Shown: positions 15,172 through 23,810, counted from the stretch's first letter. The stretch: 63,583 nt of DNA from Comamonas aquatica NBRC 14918 (GCF_000739875.1 NZ_BBJR01000049.1:1-63583); one strand, 5' to 3'. The notes: generated by a model not told the origin, from the letters alone. Translations and numbers: made by a program.

Positions 15172-15211
15172 GCCCGCCCGGTAGACGCCGCGCGGGCTTT
15201 CTTCTTTCGGA
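15172..15211 (+). terminator. Hairpin-T-SD linker before the PP-loop gene
   Basis: GCCCGC (15172-15177) pairs with GCGGGC (15192-15197). The tract TTTCTTCTTT runs directly into CGGAA, with ATG at 15218. Confidence 0.6.
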
Positions 15212-15217
15212 ATGCCA

Positions 15218-16039
15218 ATGAAACACATCGTCTGCTACTCAGGCGGGCACAGCTCTGCACTGGTTGCACTTGAAGTGGCTCACCGCTTTGGCACCAAGCA
15301 CCTGGTGCTGCTGAACCACGACATGCATTTCAGCGTGGAGCACGCGGACATCAAGCGCTTTAAGCGCGACGTGGCCGAGCACTTGGGGGTGCCGCTGACG
15401 TTCGCCAGCCGCCGCAACGCGACACAGGACCAGTTTGATGTGTGCGTCGAATCCGATGCTTTCAAGGTCAACAACGGCCAGGAGATATGCACAGCACGCT
15501 TGAAGACTGAGCCATTTATGGAGTGGCTGGCCTCCAATGCATCACAGGATGACAGCACCATTTACTACGGCTTCGATGCCACAGAGCCAAGTCGTATCCA
15601 GCGGCGCATAGGGATCATGGGCACGCTGGGCTGGAAGACCGACTACCCGCGAATCTGGGAAGAACGCAAATACGAGAACACCGAGGCCCTAGGCATACCG
15701 CGCCCATGCACTTACAGCGTTTTCAAGCACGGCAACTGCATCGGGTGCCTCAAGGCAGGCTGGCAACACTGGTACATCGTCTACTGCACCCGTCCCGACA
15801 TTTGGCTCAAGGCGATGTGGGCAGAGGATGAAATCGGCCATGCCATCCACTGGGACGGCGACAAGCCGGTCTACCTGGAGGACATGGAGCCGCGCTTTGC
15901 TGCCATGAAAGCGGCAGGCATCCCAGCAACCGAGCGCATACCGCATCAGCGGTTCTGGGCCCAGGCCAGGCGAATCATCCCGATCTCGGACATGCAAATA
16001 AGGATCAGCCTTCCTTGTGATTGCCACGAGCCTTCGTGA
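15218..16039 (+). CDS. PAPS reductase/PP-loop ATPase family phage protein
   Basis: From ATG 15218 the protein has 273 residues. ATG 15212 is less likely because the CGGA site lies directly before it. The PP-loop is CYSGGHSSALVALE (about residues 5-18). Downstream features include a Cys in GQEICTARLKTEPF and a cluster CIGCLKAGWQHWYIVYC around 171-187. It belongs to the adenine-nucleotide-hydrolase superfamily of PAPS reductase and DndC-like proteins. Compact versions are frequent in phages and their substrate is mostly unknown. The Cys residues could hold an Fe-S cluster or carry sulfur. A link to nucleic-acid thiolation is possible but unproven. Confidence 0.75.
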   Translation: MKHIVCYSGGHSSALVALEVAHRFGTKHLVLLNHDMHFSVEHADIKRFKRDVAEHLGVPLTFASRRNATQDQFDVCVESDAFKVNNGQEICTARLKTEPFMEWLASNASQDDSTIYYGFDATEPSRIQRRIGIMGTLGWKTDYPRIWEERKYENTEALGIPRPCTYSVFKHGNCIGCLKAGWQHWYIVYCTRPDIWLKAMWAEDEIGHAIHWDGDKPVYLEDMEPRFAAMKAAGIPATERIPHQRFWAQARRIIPISDMQIRISLPCDCHEPS

Positions 16040-16058
16040 TCCCCCACCCAACACCCCA

Positions 16059-16088
16059 GCCCGCTTCAGCGGGCTTTCCTTTTTGGAG
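16059..16088 (+). terminator. Hairpin-T-SD linker before the 16094 gene
   Basis: GCCCGC-ttca-GCGGGC (16059-16074) is followed by TTTCCTTTTT, which merges into TTGGAG; the ATG is at 16094. Confidence 0.65.
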
Positions 16089-16093
16089 CAACC

Positions 16094-16210
16094 ATGAGCA
16101 CACCACCCATCCAAGGCCAGCAGCCCACACCCATCAAGCGCTGCGGCAGCTGCGGCGCACCTGTCCACCAAGAGCCCGACGAGGGCGAAGGCCTGCCTTG
16201 CGGGCATTGA
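16094..16210 (+). CDS. Zinc-ribbon-like phage microprotein
   Basis: The 38-residue protein starts MSTPPIQGQQ with TTGGAG upstream. It contains CGSC (about 17-20) and a C-terminal LPCGH, giving three Cys and a His as a likely minimal metal-binding knuckle. It is 10 bp upstream of the next gene. No family can be assigned at this size. Confidence 0.5.
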   Translation: MSTPPIQGQQPTPIKRCGSCGAPVHQEPDEGEGLPCGH

Positions 16211-16220
16211 AGGAGAAAAC

Positions 16221-16646
16221 ATGAGCAATACCGATCAAAAGGAATGCTGGTCAATTGACGGCGAGGAATTCAACTACGGCAGCCTGGGCAATCTGCTGAA
16301 CGCACGGGGCGATGAAGTTCGCCCAGGACACAAGGTATGGCGCGGCACAGCCAAACGCCCAGCCATGGCCGACTTTGTGGATGCCGACAGCGTGATTGAA
16401 GACATTGCCGCGCAGGCCAACGACTTTGGAGGCGAATACGCGGATGGCTACCCGGAAGTGTCCCCAGAGCACAAGGCAAAACTGCAGGCCCTGCTGGAGC
16501 AGTGGCTTGCCGAATGCCCATCGCCACGCTTCTACCAAGTCACCAATGCCGTGCCTTATGTGCTGACTGATAGCGATTTCACCCAAGAGCAGCTGGCCGA
16601 AATCACAGCGCAAGAAGAAGACGACACCACCGGCAAACCAGCCTGA
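16221..16646 (+). CDS. Acidic phage protein of unknown function
   Basis: This 141-residue protein starts MSNTDQKECWSIDGEEFNYG after a strong AAGGAGA. It is acidic throughout. Segments include LLNARGDEVRPGHKVWRG and FYQVTNAVPYVLTDSDFTQEQL. No catalytic motif was recognised. It sits between two microgenes in the integrase-proximal block. Confidence 0.65.
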   Translation: MSNTDQKECWSIDGEEFNYGSLGNLLNARGDEVRPGHKVWRGTAKRPAMADFVDADSVIEDIAAQANDFGGEYADGYPEVSPEHKAKLQALLEQWLAECPSPRFYQVTNAVPYVLTDSDFTQEQLAEITAQEEDDTTGKPA

Positions 16647-16664
16647 GCACGGGAAAACCAAGCC

Positions 16665-16769
16665 ATGAGCCGCCGTAAACGCACCCGGCGCGACCGCCGC
16701 GCCCCCATCCCGGACTTTGATGAACCCCAGCCCCGCCAAGTCGGGGCTTTCTTTTTGGAGGCGCCATGA
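16665..16769 (+). CDS. Arg-rich microprotein whose gene spans the hairpin linker
   Basis: The 34-residue frame starts MSRRKRTRRDRRAPIPDF. It reads through the hairpin AGCCCCG/CGGGGCT and the following Shine-Dalgarno and ends with an ATGA overlap on the excisionase start (16766-16769). It has 8 Arg in the first 12 residues. If real, translation of the frame would unfold the hairpin and couple to the excisionase. No good Shine-Dalgarno precedes it, so confidence is modest. Confidence 0.35.
   Translation: MSRRKRTRRDRRAPIPDFDEPQPRQVGAFFLEAP
16729..16761 (+). terminator. Hairpin-T-SD linker before the excisionase gene
   Basis: AGCCCCG (16729-16735) pairs with CGGGGCT (16742-16748). TTTCTTTTT runs into GGAGG (16757-16761), with ATG at 16766. 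Confidence 0.6.
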
Positions 16770-17023
16770 AACACCACGACCCAGCAGCCAAGCATGCCGC
16801 CGCACCTGAAGTGCGCATCACGATAGAGCCTGAATGGGTTCTGGCCTCGAAGTACGAAGAACTCACGGGCACCACTCCCAACGCCGTCCACCAGCGCCGC
16901 AAAGAAGGTGTCTGGCTTGATGGAACGCACTGTGCAGTGATTGCACGGCGCCTTTATGTCAACGTGAAGGAAGCAGACAAATGGATAAGAAGCCAAGTCT
17001 CTCAACGCCAACGGGCATATTAA
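16766..17023 (+). CDS. Excisionase-like protein (Xis)
   Basis: The 85-residue protein starts MKHHDPAAKHAAAPE with GGAGG upstream. The core (about 22-75) reads EWVLASKYEELTGTTPNAVHQRRKEGVWLDG, followed by RRLYVNVKEADKW. That is a winged helix-turn-helix of the phage excisionase type. It overlaps the integrase by 43 bp, the usual xis-int arrangement. It would bend the attachment region DNA and bias recombination towards excision. Confidence 0.8.
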   Translation: MKHHDPAAKHAAAPEVRITIEPEWVLASKYEELTGTTPNAVHQRRKEGVWLDGTHCAVIARRLYVNVKEADKWIRSQVSQRQRAY

Positions 17024-18156
17024 TTCGCCAGATGGCATCAGGCCCACGCATTCAAGTGGCCTTTACCTGGGAGGGCAAGCAGTGCCGAGAGCTGCTTCCG
17101 CCCTGCCCGATCAACAAGGGTTCGTTGCAGTACGCCGCCAACCTGCGCGGCGAGATCCTGCGACGGATTGCAGATGGGAAATTCGTCTACAAAGAGTATT
17201 TCCCTGAGAGCACCAGAGCCAGGAAGCGCGCCATCAACTCCAGCCTGATGGAGGAGCTGCTTTACAAGCAGCTGCAGCTCTATCAAAAGCAGGTTGAGAA
17301 CGGGAAGATGTCACCCGCAACCTTCGCAGGGTACAAAAAGAGCCTCACCGGAGAACGTATGCAGCGCTGGCACGGCATGGAGCTGCACGAGGTGACACCA
17401 GTCCTGCTGCGAGACTGGATCAGCAGCATGGACTGCACCGCCAAGGCCATTCGCAACATGCTGACGCCGCTGCGCTCAGTGTTTGAAGATGCCCTCAATG
17501 ACGGGCTTGTCGTGAGCAACCCGTTTGACCAAATCGCCTTGGCCAAGCTGATTCGGCAAAACAGCAAGTCCAGCGACTACGTGATTGAGCCCTTCAGCCA
17601 AGCAGAGCGCGAAGCGATTTTGGCGGCCTGCCGGGACGATGAACGCCCCACCTTCCAGTTCTGGTTCAACACCGGTCTGCGCCCTGGTGAGCTGCAGGCG
17701 CTCGAGTGGCACCACATTGACTTGGCGAAAGCAACCGCCCGCATCGAGCTCAACCAGGTTGTAGGGGTAATCAAGAGCCCCAAAACAGCGGCCGGGGTTC
17801 GTGTCGTAGACCTCAATGCCGATGCAATCGCGGCCCTTGAAGCGCAAAAACCGATCAGCATGCAGCGCGGTCAGCGGGTTTTTCTCAATCCACGGACCCT
17901 GGCGCCCTGGTCTACAGACGCGCAAGTGCGAAAAACAGCCTGGCTGCCGATCATGGAGCGTTCGGGGATCAAGTACCGGAACCCGTACCAAATCCGGCAC
18001 ACCTACGCCTCAACCATGCTGACTGCAGGCGCCAATCCTTGGTACGTGGCCAGCCAGTTGGGGCACGAAGACGTAGAGATGGTCTTCCGCACCTATGGAA
18101 AGTTCATCCGGGAAGACTTCCAAAAACCCAAGCCAGCACCGCAACTCGCCAAGTGA
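16981..18156 (+). CDS. int: Phage tyrosine integrase
   Basis: This 391-residue protein has an arm-binding N-terminal domain (about 10-75, RIQVAFTWEGKQCRELLP and YKEYFPES), a core-binding SAM-like domain (about 90-185) and a catalytic domain. Catalytic residues are visible: Arg in NTGLRPGELQALEW, Lys in IKSPKTAAGVR, His-x-x-Arg region NPYQIRHTYAS, the later His in SQLGHEDVEM and the nucleophile Tyr in FRTYGKF. It lies 145 bp from the 3' end of the tmRNA gene, so this phage uses ssrA as its attachment site. Confidence 0.92.
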   Translation: MDKKPSLSTPTGILIRQMASGPRIQVAFTWEGKQCRELLPPCPINKGSLQYAANLRGEILRRIADGKFVYKEYFPESTRARKRAINSSLMEELLYKQLQLYQKQVENGKMSPATFAGYKKSLTGERMQRWHGMELHEVTPVLLRDWISSMDCTAKAIRNMLTPLRSVFEDALNDGLVVSNPFDQIALAKLIRQNSKSSDYVIEPFSQAEREAILAACRDDERPTFQFWFNTGLRPGELQALEWHHIDLAKATARIELNQVVGVIKSPKTAAGVRVVDLNADAIAALEAQKPISMQRGQRVFLNPRTLAPWSTDAQVRKTAWLPIMERSGIKYRNPYQIRHTYASTMLTAGANPWYVASQLGHEDVEMVFRTYGKFIREDFQKPKPAPQLAK

Positions 18157-18157
18157 T

Positions 18158-18222
18158 CGGTGCGAAACCGGTGCGATTTCCGTGCGAATCCCGGTGTGAA
18201 TCTGGTGTGAAATCGGTGTGAA
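18158..18222. repeat. Six helically phased repeats at the prophage end
   Basis: Repeats of (C/T)(G/C)GTG(C/T)GA(A/T) start at 18158, 18169, 18180, 18192, 18203 and 18214, that is, steps of 11, 11, 12, 11 and 11 bp. They fill the space between the integrase stop and the ssrA terminator. The phasing puts all sites on one face of the helix. They probably bind the integrase arm domain or the excisionase. Confidence 0.7.
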
Positions 18223-18259
18223 TTCAGCACCACGAAGCACAAGAAAACGGGCAAAAACA

Positions 18260-18293
18260 AAGGCCACACGGTGATTTCTCACTGTGTGGCCTT
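18260..18293 (-). terminator. ssrA: ssrA terminator, carried on the prophage side
   Basis: AAGGCCACAC pairs with GTGTGGCCTT. On the minus strand it is followed by TGTTTTTG. It lies about 10 bp beyond the tmRNA 3' end, so the inserted phage supplies the terminator of the host gene. Confidence 0.8.
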
Positions 18294-18301
18294 GTGGTGG
18301 A

Positions 18302-18680
18302 TGGTGGAGCTGGCGGGAATTGAACCCGCGTCCGCAAGCCTTCGTCAGGCAGATCTACATGTTTAGTGTTCTGATTTTTAATCTCGCCCTGTATGCCGCG
18401 CAGACACACGCTTCAAACAAGGCCAGCACCCTTGAATCTTGCCCAATACCAAGGTGCCCGGTACCAAGCCAGCTGATGTGAATTCCCTTGCAGCCGAGAG
18501 GTATTGCTACCCCTTTGCCCAGCCCATCAGCGTGCTGTTGCAAGGCTCACCGGATTTAAGCGGCGAGTGCGAAACGTTCGTCGTTTGCAGTTAGTTTTTT
18601 GAATGGAGATTTACGAGCATCACTCAAGCTCGACATGCACCACACTGATCCCGAACCCACGTCGAAACCAGGACAGCCCC
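18302..18680 (-). ncRNA. ssrA: tmRNA (transfer-messenger RNA)
   Basis: The 5' end GGGGCTGTCCTGG and 3' end CAGCTCCACCA form the acceptor stem. The T-arm GGTTCAATTCCCG is clear near the 3' end. The tag frame (18588-18556) encodes ANDERFALAA then TAA, with the resume alanine codon first. tmRNA rescues stalled ribosomes with SmpB and tags products for proteolysis. The 5' end is 12 bp from the gph stop, so the promoter lies in the end of gph; a TAGAAT -10-like box overlaps the gph stop codon. The 3' end is the insertion point of the prophage. Confidence 0.95.
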
Positions 18681-18692
18681 ATGAACGTTATT

Positions 18693-19367
18693 CTAATTCA
18701 ATCCTAGAAAGCGTGTTAGCTCCAAGGGCGAGTCAATCACAGCATCCGGTGCCCAGGCTGCAACGGAGTCCACACCACCCAGGTAACCATATGAGGCCGC
18801 TACAGCCTTCATCCCAGCGGCACGGGCCGCGACCATATCGCGTTCATCATCACCCACATAGATGCATCGACCAGGATCAACGCCCAAGCGTTGAGCAGCT
18901 TCCAGCAAAGGGGCAGGATGCGGCTTTGAATAGGCCGTGGTATCGCCACAGATCACCGCACCAGAACTTGCCAGAACTGAGATAGAACGCGCGATGGGCA
19001 AAGCAAAGCGCTCTGCTTTATTGGTCACAATCCCCCAGGGCAATGCATTCGCCGTCAAATCCTGTAGCAGAGATTCGACCCCAGAGAATAGTTGGGAATG
19101 ATGCCCCATACAGCGTTCGTAAGCCCTAAAGAACTCTTCCCTCAGCACATTGAAATCATCGGCTTCCGGCGTGATGCCCAAGGCAATCCGCAACATCCCG
19201 CGCGCACCGGTACCTACGAAAGGACGATAGTGCGAATGTTCCAAAGGATGCAGGCCACGATCAATGCGCAGCTGATTGGCTGCGAAGCCAAGATCGGGGG
19301 CACTATCGAGCAACGTACCGTCTAGATCAAACAGTACCGCATCGACTTGATGCAACTTCGGACTCAT
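18693..19367 (-). CDS. gph: Phosphoglycolate phosphatase
   Basis: This 224-residue HAD-family phosphatase removes phosphate from 2-phosphoglycolate produced by oxidative DNA repair or side reactions. HAD motif I is [17 protein letters not shown], motif II is in [11 protein letters not shown], the Lys is in [12 protein letters not shown] and motif III is [16 protein letters not shown]. The start [10 protein letters not shown] overlaps the ubiG stop as ATGA, so the two genes are coupled, as is common in betaproteobacteria. Its 3' end probably holds the ssrA promoter. Confidence 0.9.
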   Translation of the reverse strand: MSPKLHQVDAVLFDLDGTLLDSAPDLGFAANQLRIDRGLHPLEHSHYRPFVGTGARGMLRIALGITPEADDFNVLREEFFRAYERCMGHHSQLFSGVESLLQDLTANALPWGIVTNKAERFALPIARSISVLASSGAVICGDTTAYSKPHPAPLLEAAQRLGVDPGRCIYVGDDERDMVAARAAGMKAVAASYGYLGGVDSVAAWAPDAVIDSPLELTRFLGLN

Positions 19368-20077
19368 ACGTGGGAGCGGCGCGTGGCCAGCATGTAGTTC
19401 ACACTGCAATCCTCGTTAAGCCAGTAGCGCCCCGTCAACGGGTTGTGCTGCAGACCTCTGGAATGCGTCACAGCAAGCCCGGCCCGACGGCAGAAACCAG
19501 CCATTTCACTGGGCTTCAAGAATTTCTCAAATTCATGCGTGCCCTTGGGCAACATATTCAGTACATATTCCGCTGCCACAATCGCCAAGCCATAGGATTT
19601 GAGATTGCGATTGATGGTGGAGAAAAACACCCAGCCACCCGGCTTGACCAGTTGAGCGCAGGCCTGCACCACCGATGCAGGATCTGGCACATGCTCCAGC
19701 ATTTCCATACAGGTCACCACGTCGAAGCTGGCGGGACGCTCTGCCGCCAGAGCTTCAACGGGCACCTCACGGTACTGGATATTGGGAGTTCCCGTCTCCA
19801 AGGCATGGAGCTGCGCGACACGCAAGGACTTGGTCGCCAGATCAATCCCCGTCACATGGGCGCCTTTGCGCGCCATGGAATCCGCCAGAATACCGCCACC
19901 GCAGCCCACATCCAGCACCTGCTTGCCCTGGAGCGAGGCCAACTCGTCAATCCATCCCAAGCGTAATGGATTGATCATGTGCAGCGGCTTGAACTCGCTT
20001 TCCATGTCCCACCAGTGGTGGGCGAGGCTCGAGAATTTTTCCAGCTCAGCTGGATCCACATTGATCGAATCGGTCAT
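19364..20077 (-). CDS. ubiG: Ubiquinone biosynthesis O-methyltransferase
   Basis: The 237-residue class I methyltransferase has the SAM motif [13 protein letters not shown] (about 54-66), an acidic residue in GIDLATKSL, and [15 protein letters not shown]. UbiG O-methylates two hydroxyls of the ubiquinone head group. The N-terminal [23 protein letters not shown] segment is the UbiG signature that distinguishes it from other methyltransferases. It is the first gene of a two-gene unit with gph. Confidence 0.95.
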   Translation of the reverse strand: MTDSINVDPAELEKFSSLAHHWWDMESEFKPLHMINPLRLGWIDELASLQGKQVLDVGCGGGILADSMARKGAHVTGIDLATKSLRVAQLHALETGTPNIQYREVPVEALAAERPASFDVVTCMEMLEHVPDPASVVQACAQLVKPGGWVFFSTINRNLKSYGLAIVAAEYVLNMLPKGTHEFEKFLKPSEMAGFCRRAGLAVTHSRGLQHNPLTGRYWLNEDCSVNYMLATRRSHV

Positions 20078-20111
20078 GGAAGTGATTGTGCTACGAGTTC
20101 AAGACAGAAAT

Positions 20112-20138
20112 AAAAAAGCCCCGTGACCGGGGCTTTTT
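20112..20138 (-). terminator. ompA terminator
   Basis: AAAAAGCCCCG/CGGGGCTTTTT with a four-base loop, 19 bp after the ompA stop codon. It is symmetric and could act on both strands. Confidence 0.9.
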
Positions 20139-20156
20139 GACGCAATCTGCGAAAGA

Positions 20157-20795
20157 TTACTTGCGGGTACCGACCACTTCGATTTCCACGCGACGGTTCT
20201 TGGCGCGGCCATCCTTGGTCTTGTTGTCGGCCACGGGCTGCTTTTCGCCCTTGCCTTCGGTGTACACGCGGCTCTTGTCGATGCCCTTGGACTCCAGGTA
20301 AGCCTTCACAGCTTGAGCACGGCGCTCGGACAGCTTCTGGTTGTAAGCATCGGAACCCACGGAGTCGGTGTGACCGACAGCCACGATCACTTCCAGGTTG
20401 ATGCCTTGCACCTTGGACACCAGATCGTCCAACTTAGCCTTGCCTTCGGGCTTCAGCACAGCCTTGTCGAAGTCAAAGAAAGCGTCAGCAGCAAAAGTCA
20501 CCTTCGAAGCCACAGCAGGAGCTGGAGCAGCAGCGGCAGCTGGAGCAGCAGCGGCTGGAGCAGGAGCGGCAGCCTTCACCAGAGCACCGTCGCAGCCTTC
20601 AGCGGCTGTAGCAGGTGTCCAGTTGGCATCGCGCCAGCACAGTTCGTTGGTGCCGTTCTTCCACACCAGTTCGCCGGTGCCGTTTTGCCAGTTGTCGATG
20701 GCCTTGCCGCCGTCGGCAGCCTTCACTTGAGCGCCAGCTGCAGTTGCCAGAGCGGCGGAAGCAAAAAGGATCGCTACTTTGTTCAGTTTCTTCAT
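20157..20795 (-). CDS. ompA: OmpA-family outer-membrane/peptidoglycan-binding protein
   Basis: The 212-residue protein has a Sec signal peptide (about 1-22, MKKLNKVAILFASAALATAAGA). A short region with two Trp/Cys-containing repeats (ELVWKNGTNELCW) follows, then an Ala/Pro linker (about 74-96) and a C-terminal OmpA-like domain. That domain has the peptidoglycan-binding pattern DFDKAVLKPEGKAKLDDL, GHTDSVGSDAYNQKLSERRA and KNRRVEIEV. It lacks an eight-stranded barrel, so it is a short periplasmic-facing form typical of Burkholderiales. Shine-Dalgarno AGGAGA precedes the ATG. It is divergent from gyrA. Confidence 0.9.
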   Translation of the reverse strand: MKKLNKVAILFASAALATAAGAQVKAADGGKAIDNWQNGTGELVWKNGTNELCWRDANWTPATAAEGCDGALVKAAAPAPAAAAPAAAAAPAPAVASKVTFAADAFFDFDKAVLKPEGKAKLDDLVSKVQGINLEVIVAVGHTDSVGSDAYNQKLSERRAQAVKAYLESKGIDKSRVYTEGKGEKQPVADNKTKDGRAKNRRVEIEVVGTRK

Positions 20796-21032
20796 GGTTC
20801 TCCTCTTGGGGATTAAGCCGCAGCCGAGCTGCGAAATTCATGCACGTCATCAGTGACTATCACCAAGAACGCTGGAAATCATTGTGCCATACGGAATATT
20901 CGATTGGCTCGCTAGCCCTGGTGCTTGAGGTAGGACAAAAGCCTAATGCCGGTGAGATGTTGCCCATCAGCAACAATACATTCCTTCTAAAATGGCCTAC
21001 TTCGTCGTCATTGCACAACCCTGCACCACTAC

Positions 21033-23714
21033 ATGACCCAGTTTGCCAAAGAAACCTTGCCTATCAGCCTAGAAGAGGAGATGCGCCGCAGCTACCTTGA
21101 TTACGCCATGAGCGTGATTGTGGGGCGCGCCCTCCCCGATGCGCGCGATGGCTTGAAGCCTGTGCATCGACGCGTGCTGTATGCAATGCACGAACTGAAC
21201 AACGATTGGAACCGCCCGTACAAGAAGTCGGCGCGTATCGTCGGGGACGTGATCGGTAAGTACCACCCGCACGGCGACAGTGCGGTGTACGACACTATCG
21301 TGCGCATGGCGCAGGATTTCTCGCTGCGCCACATGCTGGTCGACGGCCAGGGCAACTTCGGCTCGGTCGACGGCGACAGTGCGGCGGCGATGCGTTACAC
21401 GGAAATCCGCCTGTCCAAGATCGCCCACGAAATGCTGGGTGACATCGACAAGGAAACCGTCGACTTCGGCCCCAACTACGACGGCTCCGAAAGTGAGCCG
21501 CTGACGCTGCCCGCGCGCCTGCCCAATCTGCTGGTCAACGGCTCGGCCGGTATTGCCGTGGGCATGGCCACCAACATCCCGCCCCACAACCTGAATGAGG
21601 TGGTGGACGCCTGCCTGCACCTGCTGCGCAACCCCGACGCCAGCGTGGACGACCTGATGGAAATCGTGCCCGCGCCCGACTTCCCCACGGCCGGCGTCAT
21701 CTACGGCATCAACGGTGTCAAGGAAGGCTACCGCACGGGCCGTGGCCGCATCGTGATGCGCGCCAAGGTGCACTTCGAGGACATCGACCGCGGTCAGCGC
21801 CAGGCGATCATCGTCGACGAGCTGCCCTACCAGGTGAACAAAAAGACCCTGCAGGAGCGCATGGCCGAGCTGGTGCACGAAAAGCGCATCGAAGGCATCA
21901 GCCACATCCAGGACGAGTCGGACAAGTCCGGCATGCGCCTGGTGATCGAGCTCAAGCGCGGCGAAGTGCCCGAGGTGGTGCTGAACAACCTCTACAAGCA
22001 GACGCAGTTGCAGGACACCTTCGGCGTCAACATGGTCGCACTGGTTGACGGCCAGCCCAAGCTGTGCAACCTCAAGGACCTGATCCAGGTGTTCCTGCAG
22101 CACCGCCGCGAGGTGGTGACCCGCCGCACCGTGTTCGAGCTGCGCAAGGCGCGCGACCGCGGCCACGTGCTAGAAGGCCTGGCCGTGGCGCTGGCCAACA
22201 TCGATGACTTCATCGCCATCATCCGCAACGCCCCCACCCCCCCCGTGGCCAAGGCCGAGCTGATGACCCGCAGCTGGGACAGCAAGCTGGTGCGCGAGAT
22301 GCTGACCCGCACCCGCGAAGACGGCGGCGTGGTGAATGCCGACGACTACCGCCCGGAATCGCTGGAGCGCGAATTTGGCCTGGGCCAGGATGGCCTGTAC
22401 CGACTGTCAGACACGCAGGCCCAGGAAATCCTGCAGATGCGCCTGCAGCGCCTGACCGGCCTGGAGCAGGACAAGATCGTCGCCGAGTACCGCGAGATCA
22501 TGTCCACCATCGAAGACCTACTGGACATCCTGGCCAAGCCCGAGCGCGTGTCCGTCATCATCGGTGACGAGCTGACCACCCTGAAGGCCGAATTCGGCCA
22601 ATCCAAGCTGGGCGCACGCCGCTCCACCATCGAGTACAGCGCGCAGGATCTGTCCACCGAAGACCTGATCACGCCCACCGACATGGTGGTCACGCTCAGC
22701 CACACGGGCTACATCAAGAGCCAGCCGCTGTCCGAATACCGTGCGCAAAAGCGTGGCGGTCGCGGCAAGCAGGCCACAGCCACCAAGGAAGACGACTGGA
22801 TCGACCAGCTGTTCATCGCCAACACGCACGACTACCTGCTGTGCTTCTCCAACCGCGGCCGCATGTACTGGCTCAAGGTCTGGGAAGTGCCCTCGGGCTC
22901 GCGCAACTCGCGCGGTCGCCCCATCGTCAACATGTTCCCGCTGCAGGACGGCGAGAAGATCAACGTGGTGCTGCCGCTGACCGGCGACAACCGCAGCTTC
23001 CCTGAAGACCACTACGTCTTCATGGCGACCAGCATGGGCACCGTCAAGAAGACGGCGCTGACCGAGTTCAGCAACCCGCGCAAGGCCGGCATCATCGCCG
23101 TGGGCCTGGATGAAGGCGACTACCTGATCGGTGCGGCGCTGACCGACGGCAAGCACGACGTGATGCTGTTCAGCGACGGCGGCAAGGCCGTGCGCTTTGA
23201 CGAAAACGATGTGCGCCCCATGGGCCGCAATGCCCGCGGCGTGCGCGGCATGAACATCGACGACGGCCAGAGCGTGATCGCCATGCTGGTGGCCGAAGCC
23301 GACGACGGCTCGGGCAACGTCGAGCCCGGCGCGCAAAGCGTGCTGACCGCGACCGAAAACGGCTACGGCAAACGCACTCACATCAGCGAGTACACCCGCC
23401 ACGGCCGCGGCACCAAGGGCATGATCGCAATCCAGCAGTCCGAGCGCAACGGCAAGGTCGTGGCCGCCACCCTGGTTGGTGCCGAGGACGAGATCATGCT
23501 GATCACCGACAAGGGCGTGCTGGTGCGCACCCGGGTCGCCGAGATCCGCGAGATGGGTCGCGCCACGCAGGGCGTGACGCTGATGGCCCTGGACGAAGGC
23601 GCCAAGCTGATTGGCCTGCAGCGCATCGCCGAGAACGATGCCACCGGCACCGACGGCGATGGCGACGGAGAGACGGACAACGGCGAGGCACCGCAGGCGC
23701 CCGCCGAGTCCTGA
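21033..23714 (+). CDS. gyrA: DNA gyrase subunit A
   Basis: The 893-residue protein has the breakage-reunion domain with active-site Tyr122 ([10 protein letters not shown]). The quinolone region is HGDSAVYD, with Ser83 and Asp87 as in susceptible E. coli. The GyrA box QKRGGRG lies near residue 570, ahead of the six-bladed C-terminal beta-pinwheel. The tail from about 870 is acidic and Gly/Asp-rich. Gyrase introduces negative supercoils with GyrB. No strong Shine-Dalgarno is seen before the ATG. A terminator follows at 23721. Confidence 0.97.
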   Translation: MTQFAKETLPISLEEEMRRSYLDYAMSVIVGRALPDARDGLKPVHRRVLYAMHELNNDWNRPYKKSARIVGDVIGKYHPHGDSAVYDTIVRMAQDFSLRHMLVDGQGNFGSVDGDSAAAMRYTEIRLSKIAHEMLGDIDKETVDFGPNYDGSESEPLTLPARLPNLLVNGSAGIAVGMATNIPPHNLNEVVDACLHLLRNPDASVDDLMEIVPAPDFPTAGVIYGINGVKEGYRTGRGRIVMRAKVHFEDIDRGQRQAIIVDELPYQVNKKTLQERMAELVHEKRIEGISHIQDESDKSGMRLVIELKRGEVPEVVLNNLYKQTQLQDTFGVNMVALVDGQPKLCNLKDLIQVFLQHRREVVTRRTVFELRKARDRGHVLEGLAVALANIDDFIAIIRNAPTPPVAKAELMTRSWDSKLVREMLTRTREDGGVVNADDYRPESLEREFGLGQDGLYRLSDTQAQEILQMRLQRLTGLEQDKIVAEYREIMSTIEDLLDILAKPERVSVIIGDELTTLKAEFGQSKLGARRSTIEYSAQDLSTEDLITPTDMVVTLSHTGYIKSQPLSEYRAQKRGGRGKQATATKEDDWIDQLFIANTHDYLLCFSNRGRMYWLKVWEVPSGSRNSRGRPIVNMFPLQDGEKINVVLPLTGDNRSFPEDHYVFMATSMGTVKKTALTEFSNPRKAGIIAVGLDEGDYLIGAALTDGKHDVMLFSDGGKAVRFDENDVRPMGRNARGVRGMNIDDGQSVIAMLVAEADDGSGNVEPGAQSVLTATENGYGKRTHISEYTRHGRGTKGMIAIQQSERNGKVVAATLVGAEDEIMLITDKGVLVRTRVAEIREMGRATQGVTLMALDEGAKLIGLQRIAENDATGTDGDGDGETDNGEAPQAPAES

Positions 23715-23720
23715 ACCACG

Positions 23721-23753
23721 ACACCCCACTGCGCAAGCTGTGGGGTGTTTTTT
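23721..23753 (+). terminator. gyrA terminator
   Basis: ACACCCCAC pairs with GTGGGGTGT, followed by six T residues. Confidence 0.9.
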
Positions 23754-23772
23754 CGCCTAAGATCGTTTTTTT

Positions 23773-23810
23773 GATAGCTGCCAGCGCTCCCCTTTCGGCC
23801 GTTGGCGCGT
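23773..23810. repeat. Dispersed ATAGC...GCGC palindrome, serC upstream copy
   Basis: GATAGCTGCCAGCGCT followed by GGCCGTTGGCGCG and GATTTG is a degenerate copy of the element seen at 8857, 27861, 37550 and 52771. It lies between the gyrA terminator and the serC start. Confidence 0.4.

Noticed and set aside
9089-16039. A complete Dnd phosphorothioation or BREX/DISARM locus
   Set aside because: Only a DGQHR protein, a methyltransferase and a short PP-loop protein are seen. DndA, DndD, DndE, full-length DndC, PglZ and helicase genes are absent from the window.
18158-18222. CRISPR array
   Set aside because: The repeats are about 9 bp at 11-bp steps with no unique spacers, which fits protein-binding sites and not a CRISPR array. 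No cas genes are present.
21069-22166. Long minus-strand frame opposite gyrA, and similar long frames opposite rpsA, aroA, mrpA and rmuC
   Set aside because: These are shadows of high-GC codon usage. They are rich in His, Ala, Gly and Val in the pattern expected from reading the opposite strand of real genes.
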